From: Trachythela sp. YZ-2020
Lineage: Eukaryota > Cnidaria > Anthozoa > Malacalcyonacea > Clavulariidae
Direction: 5' to 3'
Length of the DNA: 64,000 nucleotides
NCBI GenBank assembly: GCA_016169945.1
Contig: JADLSH010000379.1
Span: forward strand, 710,001 to 774,000
Shown here: positions 31,866 through 45,289 of the stretch, one piece after another
Numbering within the stretch: the first letter of the stretch is position 1
Layout: each line of letters begins with the position of its first letter
Position numbers and translations under genes: made by a program
Notes under the pieces: generated by a model
What the model was told of the DNA's origin: nothing
The model's database searches: none
The model's input: the letters and a program-made list of their open reading frames with translations, nothing else

Positions 31866-34094
31866 TTATAATTAAAAACCGTTATGTATGATTCAACCTC
31901 GAAATAGAAATATTATCAACGTGTTCCGAATTTTAATTTGTATTGCTCAATTCAAAAGCAAATTACGAAGTAAAATGAAAGATGTATCGGTAGTGTTATG
32001 CATTTCATGACATTATACATTTAAATCGTTCCTAATTTCAATAATTGTCCAACTTAGACCGCCGGTTATAATTACTTGGCAGCAGGTTATGTCCAATTAT
32101 GTTAAAACTGAATAATACGTTATATGTGTATGTATAAACTGCATGATATTATTTTGTAAAATCTTCTACAAAGTGCGATAGAAATAAAGGGATTGTATTT
32201 TTGAGGAGTGGTATATTCAAACTATAACACAAGATTAACGTGATTTATTAAAGCCGTTTTAAAATTTTAAGAAATAGACGTCTATTTGTTTTGTTCATGT
32301 AATTGTTTTTGAAATGAAACTGAACGTTTTATTGCATTCGGCGTGGGTGCAACATTTGAAAAAATTTTGAACACTAAAGCAAGTTATGGAAAATTTAGCG
32401 TTAGGAGCCAAGAAGAATATATATAATGAAGAATAAACTCTCCTTTCTTTATATAGACTGAAGGTAAGTTTTGCCTTGATACAATGTAGAATATGTTTGC
32501 TAAAATAAGCTTGTTAACTATGTTATAAATATTTTATATCTCTCTGCGCCTTAAAAATAGATAGCATTCGCAAATTTGCCTGTGGGTCGTATACAGGATT
32601 AGTTCGTGCTCAAATTCGACAGCGCTCGATTAAATCTTCCACCAGGCAGCTTTTCATTTGTCTGTGTCGCTATTCATTGTGCGATCGACAAAATATATGC
32701 TGACGTCATGGATCATAGACTGTTCTAAGAGCGCACATAATTCCGCCGTTAATAAATTACCTTAGCGCCAGCATTTTTGCTTAATTCAAGAATGCCAATC
32801 TATTTTATTGGCTAGTACTTTCACTATAACCAGCATGTTTATACCCGTTGCCACGTTTTCGGATAACTCACATGTCTAGTTACCACTGTTCTGATAATGT
32901 AAACATAGAACAAAGGTAACTAAAAATAACGTACAAAGGTAACTAAGCATTACAATTATATTTGTGAGTAAATTGGATAACAAAGAGCACTGAAACACGC
33001 GTGGCTTTGACTCAGCAATGTCTACTTGTCCTTGCATGCAATTTTAATATCCGATTAGCGCATGCGCAGTAACGAAATGAACGTGCATGTCAAAACCTAT
33101 ACCATTATACCACTATAGATTTTCTTTGAATTTGCAATGAAAAGAAAGCTAAGTGAAACTACATACAATACCTAATTATCTTGTTTCGTGAGTGAAATTT
33201 TTTACCGGCGTCACAAATCATATAACTTATAAGAAATAAAATATTAAATCAACAATGCGATGACAAGCATTCATCGGTTAAAGCACCCGCTATTGTATTG
33301 CGAAAATCATCAATGAGGGCTTAAAAAATCCTTGTGTAATTACAATTTGTCTTCTTATGTAAACGTTACTACCATTTCGCTTTAATGTATGCGTTTGTTC
33401 GTGTACAAATATACAATAAGCCCCACAAACGAATTGACATTGTTGTATATTCAACACTGAATTGAATTCCATTTCAAAACTTGACCATTGTAAAAACACG
33501 AAAAGTTAATTAATCAAGTTTGATTACTTAAATTTGTTGGCTATATGTCTACATTATACTCGTCAAACTTTCCATTAATCATGTTAACATATAAACGGAT
33601 AGTAACAATCTATTCCGGTAGTTGTCAGAAACGTTTAAATTAGCTCTTTAGTAAAAGACATTAATTTAATTACGTACTCTCGACCGAGACCGGCCGGTGA
33701 AAGCGACCGAGTAAATGGGCAAATGCAACTGTAGCAAACTGCCTTCAGTTAAACTGCTGGTAAAATCATTCAACAATAGGTGGGTTTGGCTAAACACTAT
33801 CGTGCACCAGATGATGGTCAACTGACAGTTATCAGTGTAAGAAAATAATGTTGATTCTTTTCGTTTTATATGTTAGCAAATGTATAAGTAGAGTGACTTA
33901 GTTTAATAGTTTTCTTGCTCCTAAAATTGTCGACATAAAATTGACCATGATCCGCTGCCCTGCAACGCTTATTGAGACAGACCAATTATGCTATCTTTGT
34001 AGGGGATAATTGAGTGTGTTGCTGATAGGAGGCTTACTGATTATTCCTGGCTAAATTCACAGCGAGAACAAACGACTGAAGGGCAACAAACGCA
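31866..34094. other. Intergenic region upstream of the CNGA gene
   Basis: AT-rich unique sequence. No convincing exon, RNA gene or large repeat on either strand; the open frames (for example 33290-33499) have no recognisable content. It probably holds the CNGA promoter and any 5' UTR. Confidence 0.5.
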
Positions 34095-37000
34095 ATGAAT
34101 AGCATTTGGCGAAGGTTGAAAAATCTGTACCCGGCGAACGAAAAGGCGAAATCCTCACCAAGAATGGCCGACGTGGCGTTAGAAGTTTTACAAAATCTTG
34201 GAGAGGAAGCAAAAGATGTTGTGTACTACGAAGCACTTCATCGCGTCCATGGGGTAAGCTCGTACATAACTAAACATAATAATACTTGTATATGATAAGA
34301 GTATAACAAACCTGCAGAGTGCAGTGCTGTGAAGGGTACAATAAGTATTGAAAATAGTGGAGCCGGTTGCTCTAATCGAGTTGTGCCGTTAAGTTTGTAC
34401 TATAACTGTACATTTTGGAGTTTTGTAGAAAGAAGCTTACCAGCCATAACTCATTTCTCTTTTTGATGCATTGACAACTGAAATCGTTAGGAGTTAGACC
34501 GAGTATAAAATACTCTGACGTCAAACGGGAAAAGAGATTAAATCGATCTTCAGTTCTATTTAAACTTTATCCACTATCAGCTGGACAGCTTTCGATTTAA
34601 AGCCCTCAAAATCGTCAATACCTCATTCAGTGCTAAATCCTCTCCAGACACAAAACCTATAAACTATATATATAGTGAGCAAATAACATTTGGCTTGTTT
34701 GCTAAATACGCTAAATTTTGCCAGTATCTGAACTAACTCCATAGCCTGTATCGATATTTTACAAACGAATAGAAAATTCAAAATATTTGCATAGGACACG
34801 AGACAAGCGCAGTAAGCCGCAGTGGGCACGGAAAAAAAGTCCATACGTTGGAATTTTGAACAACAGGCTTGCTGCTTGTGTGTAGTGGAGACTGTGGAGT
34901 CGTGTTTCGCGCACAGTTTCCAAACTCATTTTCATATGAGGCGAATATCAAAGTGACCTGCAATAAATATGACGGGTCTATAATACGAGTGTTTCAACAG
35001 GATATAAATTCATTTTACGAAGTAGGGCTAAGAGAAAATGTTACAGCCTAATTTGTACTCAGAAATTTGAAATTATCCCAGTCTTAATTGTTAGAGTATA
35101 TGTACATTATAGAATTTCGCGCATTTTTGCGCACCGTCATGGATTCATGCGCACTCTTATATTAGCTATGTATTTATATTATAAATATATATAATAGTAA
35201 TCAGCTCTCGAAAGTGTCAAATCGTCCTAAAGCAGTAAGCACAGCAAGAACGCGAGGTTTTCATATTCTATATCTTTCAATTCCCACGCCTTAAATTCTG
35301 GAAATTTCATAGACTTGTGATTGCGAATAAGTATTTGCTAACATGTGGTAAAGTCATTAAAACTCAAAGTAAATCAAAAATAAATTGGTTAAGAATCTGT
35401 GTTGACAATCGGAAAATTATTTGACAAAAGGTTCTTAGATTTGCTCAATTAATTGATTCTAGCACTATCTATGGTTATATATAACTTTGATAGAGTGTAA
35501 AACGGCAGAAACGCCTTCACTAATCGACACTAATGCATCCAATTAGGTTTCTAATGATTACTAGGAACAAATGGGACTTAATTCATTGCTGTAGTGATGT
35601 ATCTTATCAACAAAAATGAGTAGATTGTCCTTCGAAAACAGCGTAACTGAGATAAGGGCGATATATCGGGTCACTTTCACCATAGTTCAACGCAAAGTTT
35701 GACATTTAATAAAATCGATTTTCAAAACTTTCAGGAAAATAAGGAAGGACAAGGCGAGAGGTAAGTTATGCATGCCTGCGGGTTTCTTTTGAAAGTTTTC
35801 AGATTCCAAAACTTTTAACTTTGGTCTTATTAGATAGATTTACCATTCAATTCCACAGTTCAACGTCCTAAAAATGGGAATATGTTTTAGCTTTATGTCG
35901 TTGCAACTGGCGGACAATATGTAGATTCATTGCCGCACAGAGGGGGGAGGGGGGCAACTAAAGGGCCAAATAAAGGGGGCCCCAAATAAAAATCAAGTGA
36001 AATATGCATATATTACGGTCAAATAGTCTCTCAGAACGCAGGAACTCGCCATTCCTGAGACACTAGGACCCGGACCCCCCTAACTAGTATTTTAGTACTG
36101 AATGCACACTAAGAATGTTATTTAAAACGTTAGAGACTGCAGGACGTAAACCAGAAGTTCAAGGGTATAGAAAATAGTTTTCTAAACAAGCACATGACCC
36201 CAAAAAGTTATTTTTGTCCCGGAGCCCCAAATGTCTCTGTGCGGCCCTGTGTAGATCGACGTAGCTATGGCCTATATATCATTGTTGTATTGAAGGCACG
36301 GTGCTTTGTGACGTTTATCCATGACTATAACTGGACAATATGTAGACTCTCGCGTTATGACCTATATGCATAAGGTGTTGGTAATACGGTGATTTGTTCA
36401 CGTACTTTTCACATCTGCCACACCACTGTGTGACTGTGTATCATATTTTTCACCTGATTTAGAGGACCGAACAAATGGTCTGCAGTGAGACGCCGTGTGA
36501 CAACAAGTATAAGGAGGGACTCTGTGTTTGGTATAAATGGAGGACCACAAGAACAAACTGCGAAAAATACGTCCTATTTCTTCACTGGCAATTCCTTTGT
36601 TGGGAATATTCTTACTACGATTACAGTAAGCATGGCTCAAATTTACTATCAGGCGAGATTTGTTCCCAGAACCATTGTCAGTATAGATCGCGCTATTCAA
36701 GCTAGTTCGTCTGGATAGTTTGTTTCGTGTTTACACTATAACGGGTGATCTATGAGAGTGAGATGGATGATGCGTCTTAATGGATGGCCCATCTCCGGTA
36801 TAAATCTGGCTATTAAATTATTTATTTTCCTACAGAGATTGTATTCAAGATTACGCGGGGTGGTGGTCGATCCTGAAAGTGACCTTTACTATTTCTGGAT
36901 GGTAAGGCAGTGTTTTTCATTAACTGGTATCTAAATGAAGGGAACAAAATGATTTTTCTATTCAAAATTCAAGTCAAACTTCATGCTTCTATGCTTTTTA

Positions 37001-40000
37001 GGGAACTGTAGCACTCGCGGTTTTGTACAATTTTTGGGTGATAATTCTGAGAGTAACATTTCTTGAAATGCGTGACAAGGTACTGGAGAAATTAGACTCG
37101 AATTATTCTTTTTAATGGGTATAAATGTATCAGTTATATACTTTCGTTAACTATACTATGGGGGGCTTCGGTGGCGCAGTCGTCAGGACAAGCGCCTTTC
37201 ACCTCTGAGTCTTGAGTTCGATTCTCGCTGAGGACTATGCTCATCACACTCATGTGAAAAGAGTAAGTCAACGCTCTGCCGAAAGTCGTGGGTTTTCGCC
37301 GGGCACTCCGATTTCCTCCCACAGGGAAAGTTGACTGGGTGGGTTAGGATATACAGATTAGGAAAGTAATATCACAATTGTTGTAAACATAGATAATGTA
37401 GGCTACATACATAATGTAGGTAAGCAAGATACTTGATGTAATCGGTCACTGAAAAGCCCCAATGGGGAGTGAACTGAATAATGTATGAATCAAAACTATC
37501 ATACAGCAGATGTTGGTCCGCAACCGGCAGACGGCAGTTATTTTCATTATATGTTGTAGTGTATCATGTACTTATTCGCCAATGAATACAGTTGAGAGAT
37601 GTAGTTTATAATGTCTTTGCTCCTATGTCAGTGTCAGTATTTCTATCCATGAACTACTGCTCCGTAATAGTGAAACCTACCACATAAAAAACTTACAGAA
37701 TTCTTTAATCTTGGTTCCAGAGTGCCTTCATCGCATGGGTCTTCATGTTTTGTGATCTCAGTGCTGACACAGTCTACCTTCTGGATATTGTTGTACAGTT
37801 CCAAACTGCTTATCTAGAAGATGGAATTATTGTAAGTATATACTCTATATACTCGTGGAAAAACTGAAAAAGGGATGAAATATTTAAGTGTCCATGCAAA
37901 AACTCGCCTTTAGATGGTGACCTTATCCCATCATTTTCGGGATCTGGCTGAGGTCACATTCCATAAAAACTGAATCAGTCTTAAATATTAAAGTCTTCAT
38001 AATCAGTCACACCTTTTTCAAAGTATATAAATTTCGTTTTGTTTAGGTTCGGGATCAAGCAAAACTCTGGACTAATTATAGACAGAAGTCTTACTTTTTG
38101 TCCGACGTCATCTCCATATTTCCTCTGAGTTTTATCTTCAACTTTTTACAAGGTAAGATCAATGCAGTTATCTTATTTCTGTCCCACCCCATGTGAGAAG
38201 AGTGCTTCGGGTTTGACTCTGCCAAACACCACAGGTTTTCTCCGGGTACTTCGGTTTCCTTGTCTAGTAACAAAACAATAAAAGATCTCACTCACTCCAC
38301 CTCTAGGAAAACAAGCTTAGAACTAATAGAGGTTATCCAGTATAAAAAAGAAGTTGTTAGTTTAGGTTCAGTCCCGCAGTAATACTGGTCCAGTTAACAG
38401 TTAGACAGCGAGGCCGAGGTGGCTGTTTAACAAATAGCCACCTCACAATTTCTACTAATAAAGGATAGCCTTACTGGAGCTCTTGGGGGAAAAGTTTAGA
38501 ACTGGAAGAGCTATCCAGTAAAGATAATGTTAGTTCAGTTTTTAGTGTACGACATACGAAATTTTATCTTTTATTTCAGATCCTCTCATGATTCAAGTGC
38601 TGCGTATCCCTCGGCTGTTCAAATGGCACACAATCTCAGACATGTTTGAAATGAGCGATTCTCGCACCAGCAAACCTTATGGAGTGCGGGCTCTAAAGTT
38701 GACTATGTATCTGGCAATTATAATTCACTGGTTTGCGTGTTTCTACTTCATGATTTGTGAATACGAGGGATTTGGGAGAACTGGCTGGACCTACCCGGAA
38801 CTTAAAGGCAGCGATGATCGCTTCATAAGGTATTGATATCAGGCTTTGTGCTGATTTATTTACTGGATGACGATGGTGGTGATGGTAATGATGGTGATGG
38901 TAATGGTGGTGATGGTAATGATGGTGATGGTAATGATGGTGATGGTAATGATGGTGATGGTAATGATGGTGATGGTAATGATGGTGATGATGATGGTAAT
39001 GATGGTGATGGTAATGATGGTGATGGTAATGATGGTGATGGTGATGTATCGTAGTGGTGATGGTGATGATAGTGATGGTAATGATGGTAATGATGGTGAT
39101 GGTAATGATGGTGATGATGATGGTAATGATGGTGATGGTAATGATGGTGATGGTAATGATGGTAATGATGGTAATGATGGTGATGGTAATGATGGTGATG
39201 GTAATGATGGTGATGGTAATGATGGTGATGGTAATGGTGGTGATGGCAATGATGGTGATGGTAATGATGGTAATGATGGTGATGGTAATGATGGTGATGG
39301 TAATGATGGTGATGGTAATGATGGTGATGGTAATGGTGGTGATGGCAATGATGGTGATGGTAATGATGGTGATGGTAATGATGGTGATGATGATGGTAAT
39401 GGTAATGATAGTGATGGTAATTATAGTGATGGTAATGATAGTGATGGTAATGATGGTGATGGTAATGATGGTAATGATGGTAATGATGGTGATGGTAATG
39501 ATAGTGATGGTAATGATGGTGATGGTAATGATGGTAATGATGGTAATGATGGTGATGGTAATGATGGTGATGGTAATGATGGTGATGGTAATGGTGGTGA
39601 TGGCAATGATGGTGATGGTAATGATGGTAATGATGGTGATGGTAATGATGGTGATGGTAATGATGGTGATGGTAATGACGGTGATGGTAATGGTGGTGAT
39701 GGCAATGATGGTGATGGTAATGATGGTGATGGTAATGATGGTGATGGTAATGATAGTGATGGTAATGATAGTGATGGTAATGATGGTGATGGTAATGATG
39801 GTAATGATGGTGATGGTAATGATGGTGATGGTAATGATGGTGATGGTAATGATGGTGATGGTGGTGATGGCAATGATGGTGATGGTAATGATGGTGATGG
39901 TAATGATGGTGATGATGATGGTAATGGTAATGATAGTGATGGTAATTATAGTGATGGTAATGATAGTGATGGTAATGATGGTGATGGTAATGATGGTGAT

Positions 40001-43000
40001 GGTAATGATAGTGATGGTTATGATAGTGATGGTAATGATAGTGATGGTAATGATGGTGATGTAGTGGTGATGGTGATGATGGTGTCGGTGAGATAATGAT
40101 AATGATGGTGGTGTTGGTGGTGGTAATGGTAGTGCGAATGATAATGATGCGGATGATAATGGTGAGGACAATAATAATCATGGTTTGATGGTTATGATAG
40201 TGAAAATTATGGTAATAATGATGGTGGTGCGGATGTTGTTGCTGATCCAGTAATGATAATGTTGATAAAACGTAGTAACTTACTGAGAGAACTTTTGTAT
40301 TGTGACGATGTATTTCTATCCTTAGGAAGTACATCAAGTCTTTATTCTGGGCGGCATTGACGTTAACTACAATTGGAGAGAATGAAAGTCCCGAAACTTC
40401 ATTGGTATTAAATATTATAATATTGTGTTCTGTATAATAATGTAATATGTATCATGATACAAAGTCCTTCATTAGGATTACGGGGCTTAAACCGAGTGAT
40501 GAGTGGGACTCAGGACGTTTCCTGAGCATCAAGTAATGTACAAGAAAGGAAACAAATTTCTTATTTTCTTTCAAGGAGTACGTGTTTACAGGTTGTACAT
40601 TTCTTATTGGTGTCCTGTTGTTCGCGACCATTGTTGGTAATATGGGTGACGTCATCAGTAGCATGAATGCAGCACGTGCTGAATTTCAAGAAAGGTAGAG
40701 GCAATTTATTCACGGTTTAAAAACTCAACAGACGTAAAAACGTTGTAACATGTATCCAGCAATCTTGTTGCAATGTTGCAATATCGTGTTATGTTTGCAC
40801 ACGGTTGATGACTCCACAGCCTTGTTACAATTTGTATTGTCCTGTTTCACAAACAATTTGTTACCAAGTTGTTTGTGGCAACTTGTCGAAGAGATTTTGT
40901 TGACAAAATGTGAGATTTTACGTGTGTACTTAACAAGTTTGTTGGTTTCAACTATATACAAGAGAAAAAATCTAATAACTCCGAGTTTTTTAGTCATTAA
41001 AATTTCCAGTACAAGGCAATATTTTCTCTTTTAACATATTTTCGTGTCTTAGAATGGACGGCATAAAACGATATATGGAACATCACGAAATACCGGAACT
41101 GTTGCAAGATAGAGTAAAACGATGGCTACAATATTCATGGTCAAGGTAATCTCTTAACATCTTCATGATTTCCAAGGATATATTTATCACAAAATTTTTA
41201 ATACGTGGTTAGTGTCTGGACTACCTAAAAAATTAGAATGGTAGTTCATGTAATTCAGACACAAACCTTGGTAGGTTATTGTAGAATACTACCTACACTG
41301 GACCTTCATGTTTGAGAAATATTATTTTTACTTCTCAACAAGGACAAAAGCGCTTGAAGAACAAACTACACTTGGCTTCCTTCCACACAGATTGAGAACA
41401 GAGATTGCAATACATGTGCATTTGGAAACATTAAAGAAGGTGAGACTGATTTGAATAAAACTCGCCCTTTTCTACCATGCACTCGTTTACTATAACGCCT
41501 CCAACCTCGTTCTCAGGCTCTTCCTTCTTGCGGAGGAAAGACCCTGGTAGGAGCTGGTCACGTGATCTGCTAAAATCTAGATTTATAATTAAAGTTGTTA
41601 TGCCATTTTGCTGGGGACGAGGTTAACAAAACTATTCACCTAGCGGAGGTCAACTATAGTCTTTTCCCGCCCCCCTCCCCAAAATGACACAACAACGCTA
41701 ATTAAGAATCTGCTAGATTTTAGCAGATCATGTGACCAGCTACTACCAGGGTTTTTCCTCCACAAGAGGAAAGAGCCTGGGAACGAGGTTGTAACGCCTC
41801 TTACTATTCTCACAGGTGAAGATATTCAAAGACTGTGAACAAGGATTTCTTTGTGAGCTTGTGTTAAAACTTCGTTCTCAAATATTTTCACCCGAAGATT
41901 ACATATGTCGTATCGGCGAAATAGGTGAGTTTCTTTACCATCCAAATTTATAACTTTGGACAAGTATTGAATAATCGTTTACATCTTTATACTTCTTTTT
42001 CTACAAGGACGAGATATGTACATCATTAATCACGGCAAAGTTGAGGTAAAGAACATTGATCATTGCAGAAAATCAATATAAATCCAGATAGTTTAGTCAG
42101 TTTCCTATTTTTCTCCGTGTAGGTGGTAGTTCGCGACTCATGCAGTGGTGATCCAATAGTCGTAGCCTCGCTTTCAGATGGTAACTACTTTGGTGAAATA
42201 AGTTTACTTGGACTGGATGAAGGAACAAACAGGTAAGGTGTAGTGGTATGATCTCTGTTCACTCGGGACGTTTATACGACATTGATTGATATGAAAGACT
42301 GCAGTATTCATTGATTATTATAAATCATCATTGGTCGCAGATGAACGAAAAAACTGTTCTCAAAGTTCTAAACATGCCTAACATTTTCTTTTGCAGAAGA
42401 ACAGCTGATGTTCGTTCTGTTGGTTACTCGGAGTTGCTTTGTTTATCCAAGAAAGATTTAATGGAAGTACGATCTTCTTCATGAAAAATAGTCATCCAGT
42501 TCTCTTCAATTTTAGCAATAGAAATATATAATAATAATAATTTATTATTTATATTGCGCAAATTTCATTTGTATATGATCAAATGCGCATTGATCATTAT
42601 GCGCGAAGAAATTCGCTAGTGGAAAACCGACTTAACAAGTTTCTTTTCTTCAAAGGCGCTGAAAGAATATCCTGAGGCTCAAGAAATACTCGAAGCTCAA
42701 GGCAGGGATAGGTGAATATATCAAAACCATTATGTCGTAAAATAAATCACCTGGCTTGAACAATACATTTGTTTAGATAGTTATAATATCCATAATTTGA
42801 ACATTTTGTTTAAACTCAGATTACAAAGAACAAAGACGGAAAAAAACGCAATGAGAATGCGGACTAATAACAAGAAAAAGGTGGAAGAGGACATTAACAG
42901 TATTGGTACAACTTCTTTTTGTTTGTTTGTTTGTTTGTTTTTGATTGTTTTTGTTTGTGTTTGTTTGTTTGTTTGTTTGTTTGTTTGTTTGTTTGTTTGT

Positions 43001-43260
43001 TTGTTTGTTTGTTTGTTTGTTTGTTTGTTTGTTTGTTTGTTTGTTTGTTTGTTTGTTTGTTTGTTTGTTTGTTTGTTTGTTTGTTTGTTTGTTTGTTTGT
43101 TTGTTTGTTTGTTTGTTTGTTTGTTTGTTTGTTTGTTTGTTTGTTTGTTTGTTTGTTTGTTTGTTTGTTTGTTTGTTTGTTTGTTTGTTTGTTTGTTTGT
43201 TTGTTTGTTTGTTTGTTTGTTTGTTTGTTTGTTTGTTTGTTTGTTTGTTTGTTTGTTTGT

Positions 43261-43292
<32 letters not shown>

Positions 43293-44203
43293 TTGTTTGT
43301 TTGTTTGTTTGTTTGTTTGTTTGTTTGTTTGTTTGTTTGTTTGTTTGTTTGTTACAGATTACAATGTACCCATAAGCTTTTTCGTTTATTTTTGTAGATG
43401 ACGGAGTAAAAGAACTCAAAAGTCTGGTAGAGCAATTGAAATGCTTTGACAAACTGGTAATAATTGTGAAAATAATAAATGGTCAAAACCAAATTGTACT
43501 TCTGTATAGATATACCAGAGCTTTTTCAATTGATAAATCTCTTTTTAGGAGGAAAAACTTCAGACAAGGCAACTTCAAAATCAGGTAACGAGACTTTATT
43601 TATCATGTTTAATTTCCTGTCTATATTCTCCAACTACGCCATTATTTATAGTGTGACGCTCTACGCTTACAAGTCGATGAACTGGAAATTGAATTGAAGA
43701 AATCACGAAAAAGATCTTATGCTCTGGAGAGGATGTTGTTGAGCAGATCAAATGGTTTTTACGACACAACAAAACAATTTGAAGAGTATGGTACGAGTAA
43801 CGAAGAAAATCATGGTGATTCACGTGAGCATACCACAACCAATCACATGAGAGATAAATCATGTGATTCTACCAAAAGAACCAATCACATTACAGATGAT
43901 TCACGTGACCATACGAGAAGGACCAATGACATGACAGATGAGTCACGTGACCATGCGAGAACCAATCACACGACAAATGAGTCATATGACCATATAAGAA
44001 CCAATCACATAACAGATCATGATTTATATAACTCACGTGAGACTATTGAGGCCACGAGCAGTATACATGACTGGGGAATGATTTACAGCAAGGAACGCGT
44101 GACAAATTCGTGTGACGTGAAAAACCAGTCCTTGACCTTAGACAAAAATAACAACAGTGCGACTCATATTGAAACTTATGAAAACATGAGCAGATCATTT
44201 TGA
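34095..44203 (+). CDS. CNGA: Cyclic nucleotide-gated cation channel, CNGA type, complete
   Basis: Tetrameric plasma-membrane cation channel opened by cGMP/cAMP (family knowledge). 21 exons: 34095-34253, 35735-35760, 36463-36625, 36836-36901, 37002-37079, 37721-37831, 38047-38152, 38580-38829, 40326-40404, 40576-40694, 41053-41145, 41343-41439, 41816-41924, 42008-42045, 42123-42232, 42397-42466, 42656-42711, 42820-42905, 43398-43456, 43549-43584, 43652-44203. 2463 nt, 820 aa. S1 starts near DLYYFWMGTVALAV; S4 is [11 protein letters not shown]; the pore filter is [11 protein letters not shown], with the CNGA-like TIGE. C-linker [10 protein letters not shown]; cyclic-nucleotide pocket [10 protein letters not shown] and [19 protein letters not shown], including the Arg-Thr pair that contacts the nucleotide. 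A C-terminal leucine zipper ([10 protein letters not shown]...[13 protein letters not shown]) fits A subunits. The 26-nt exon 2 and exon 3 are assigned by splice phase only. The last exon encodes a repeated Thr-Asn-His tail. Confidence 0.95.
35928..36249. mobile_element. hAT-like MITE with 8-bp TSD (TGTAGATT/C)
   Basis: Ends CATTGCCGCACAGAG and CTCTGTGCGGCCCTG pair as terminal inverted repeats. Flanks TGTAGATT (35920-35927) and TGTAGATC (36250-36257) match in 7 of 8. The interior has G-rich and C-rich blocks. In CNGA intron 2. Confidence 0.8.
37158..37500 (+). mobile_element. tRNA-derived SINE, GGCTTCGGTGGCGC family (copy 2, long)
   Basis: Starts GGGGCTTCGGTGGCGCAGTC, B box GAGTTCGATTCTC, then GGGTTTTCGCCGGGCACTCCG and TTTCCTCCCACAGG, matching copy 1. 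The 3' part (TATTACTTGATGTAATCGGTC, AAAGCCCCAATGGGG) is absent from copy 1. In a CNGA intron. Confidence 0.8.
38185..38545 (+). mobile_element. Two partial CCAGTATAAATAAAG-family SINE copies
   Basis: ATGTGAGAAGAGTGCTTCGG, TTTTCTCCGGGTACTTCGG and GAGGTTATCCAGTATAAAA, then a second 3' half with TTACTGGAGCTCTTGGGGG and AGCTATCCAGTAAAG, just upstream of CNGA exon 8. Confidence 0.7.
38870..40090. repeat. 1.2-kb GATGGTGATGGTAAT-type satellite in a CNGA intron
   Basis: Built from GATGGT/GATGGTAAT hexamer-nonamer blocks, mostly 18-bp units GATGGTGATGGTAATGAT with GGTGGT, AGTGAT and GACGGT variants. Variant blocks recur several hundred bp apart, for example GATGATGATGGTAATGGTAA at 39385 and 39910, indicating segmental duplication within the array. 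It separates the S5 exon from the pore exon. All long frames through it are artefacts. Confidence 0.96.
40735..40900. repeat. TTGTTACAA-type degenerate repeat (second locus)
   Basis: AACGTTGTAACATG, CTTGTTGCAATGTTGC, ACAATTTGTTACCAAG and similar palindromic fragments resembling 15790-15990, within the CNGA intron after exon 10. Confidence 0.5.
42919..43352. repeat. (TTTG)n tetranucleotide microsatellite
   Basis: About 105 tetramers, with a block of TTGC variants at 43261-43290, filling most of CNGA intron 18 and ending about 45 bp before the acceptor of exon 19. Confidence 0.98.
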
Positions 44204-45289
44204 GGGAATATGAAACAGACTTAACATTAAGAGACGCCTTTAAAGAAGCCAGCTTTACAAGGTCTCCTCATCGAGTATTTTACCCACTGAAAGAGAGAAG
44301 AGATATTTCAGTTTGTCAAGTGAGCCTTTCTCGGCCGCGAAGAAGCTCAGTATGAAGCTGTAGCTGCTCTCAAAAGTAATTGAATTATAGATGTGGTGGG
44401 GGAGTGTTAGAGATTGCAAGGGAGGGGGTGCCCACCCCAGCCATCCCCTAGGTATTTGACATGATGTACTGAGGTCGCTGCAGAACCCGTAGCCGTAGAT
44501 CGGACTGTTGTCGTCCGCGTTAATCGAGTACTTATCATATATTTGCGATTATATTTGTATGCACGTGCACGAAACCTGATTAGCCTGAATATATTCGAGG
44601 CTGACAATTGCAATGTCATCCATTGTATAAATTGGTAGTTTTTATTGGTAGCACGGAAATTCGGGAAATGCGTACGGGAATGTTAATTTTGTATTTAGAA
44701 TATCTTATTTGTAACTGTAAAATATTTTATATTCTTTATATCCAAATATTATAAAAGTATATATAATACTAATATATCAAAACAAAGCTCTATTGTATTT
44801 CTATCATTTTCATATAATTGCTTTGCATTGACATCATTTTCAAGTACCTAACTCAACGACACCCATGAGCATGATTTTAAAAATGCCAAAGTGTTAACAA
44901 AATTTTTAAGTATCTGCAATTTTGTAGTCTTAGATTTCTGTCTAGAAAAGTCGTAAACACTTTTCTTACAAAGGGCTATTTTTGTATTTTTTTATTAAAA
45001 GGGTTTAATCCTATTGCTCAGAACAGAAGTGCAAAATTTCACACGTACATAAAGAAGTAAAATCATATTATAGTGATTTTGAAATGCTTCAACATATGTT
45101 AAAAAAAATCGGTTAAAAAAACTCGATTTTCAGCACACTTTAGTTTTCTCTGTGTTTCGAATCACTTTCCACGGGAATAGACGTCAATAAATTAGGTCAA
45201 ATTTCGGGTTGAATTCAGTTCTCTTTAAATATACCGCCGTTTGAGAATTCATATCATATACACTAGCTCGAATATATGATCGAAATATG
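44204..45289. other. CNGA 3' flank
   Basis: AT-rich sequence with no recognisable exon or repeat element; presumably contains the CNGA 3' UTR and polyadenylation site, but no unambiguous signal was identified. Confidence 0.45.

Noticed and set aside
38693..40337. Very long open frames (up to about 490 codons, His/Tyr/Ile/Thr or Asp/Gly/Asn rich)
   Set aside because: They run through the GATGGT satellite whose unit is a multiple of three; they lie inside a CNGA intron and lack non-repetitive coding content.
42781..43452. Long Cys/Leu/Val and Lys/Gln/Thr/Asn frames
   Set aside because: Translations of the (TTTG)n microsatellite in CNGA intron 18.
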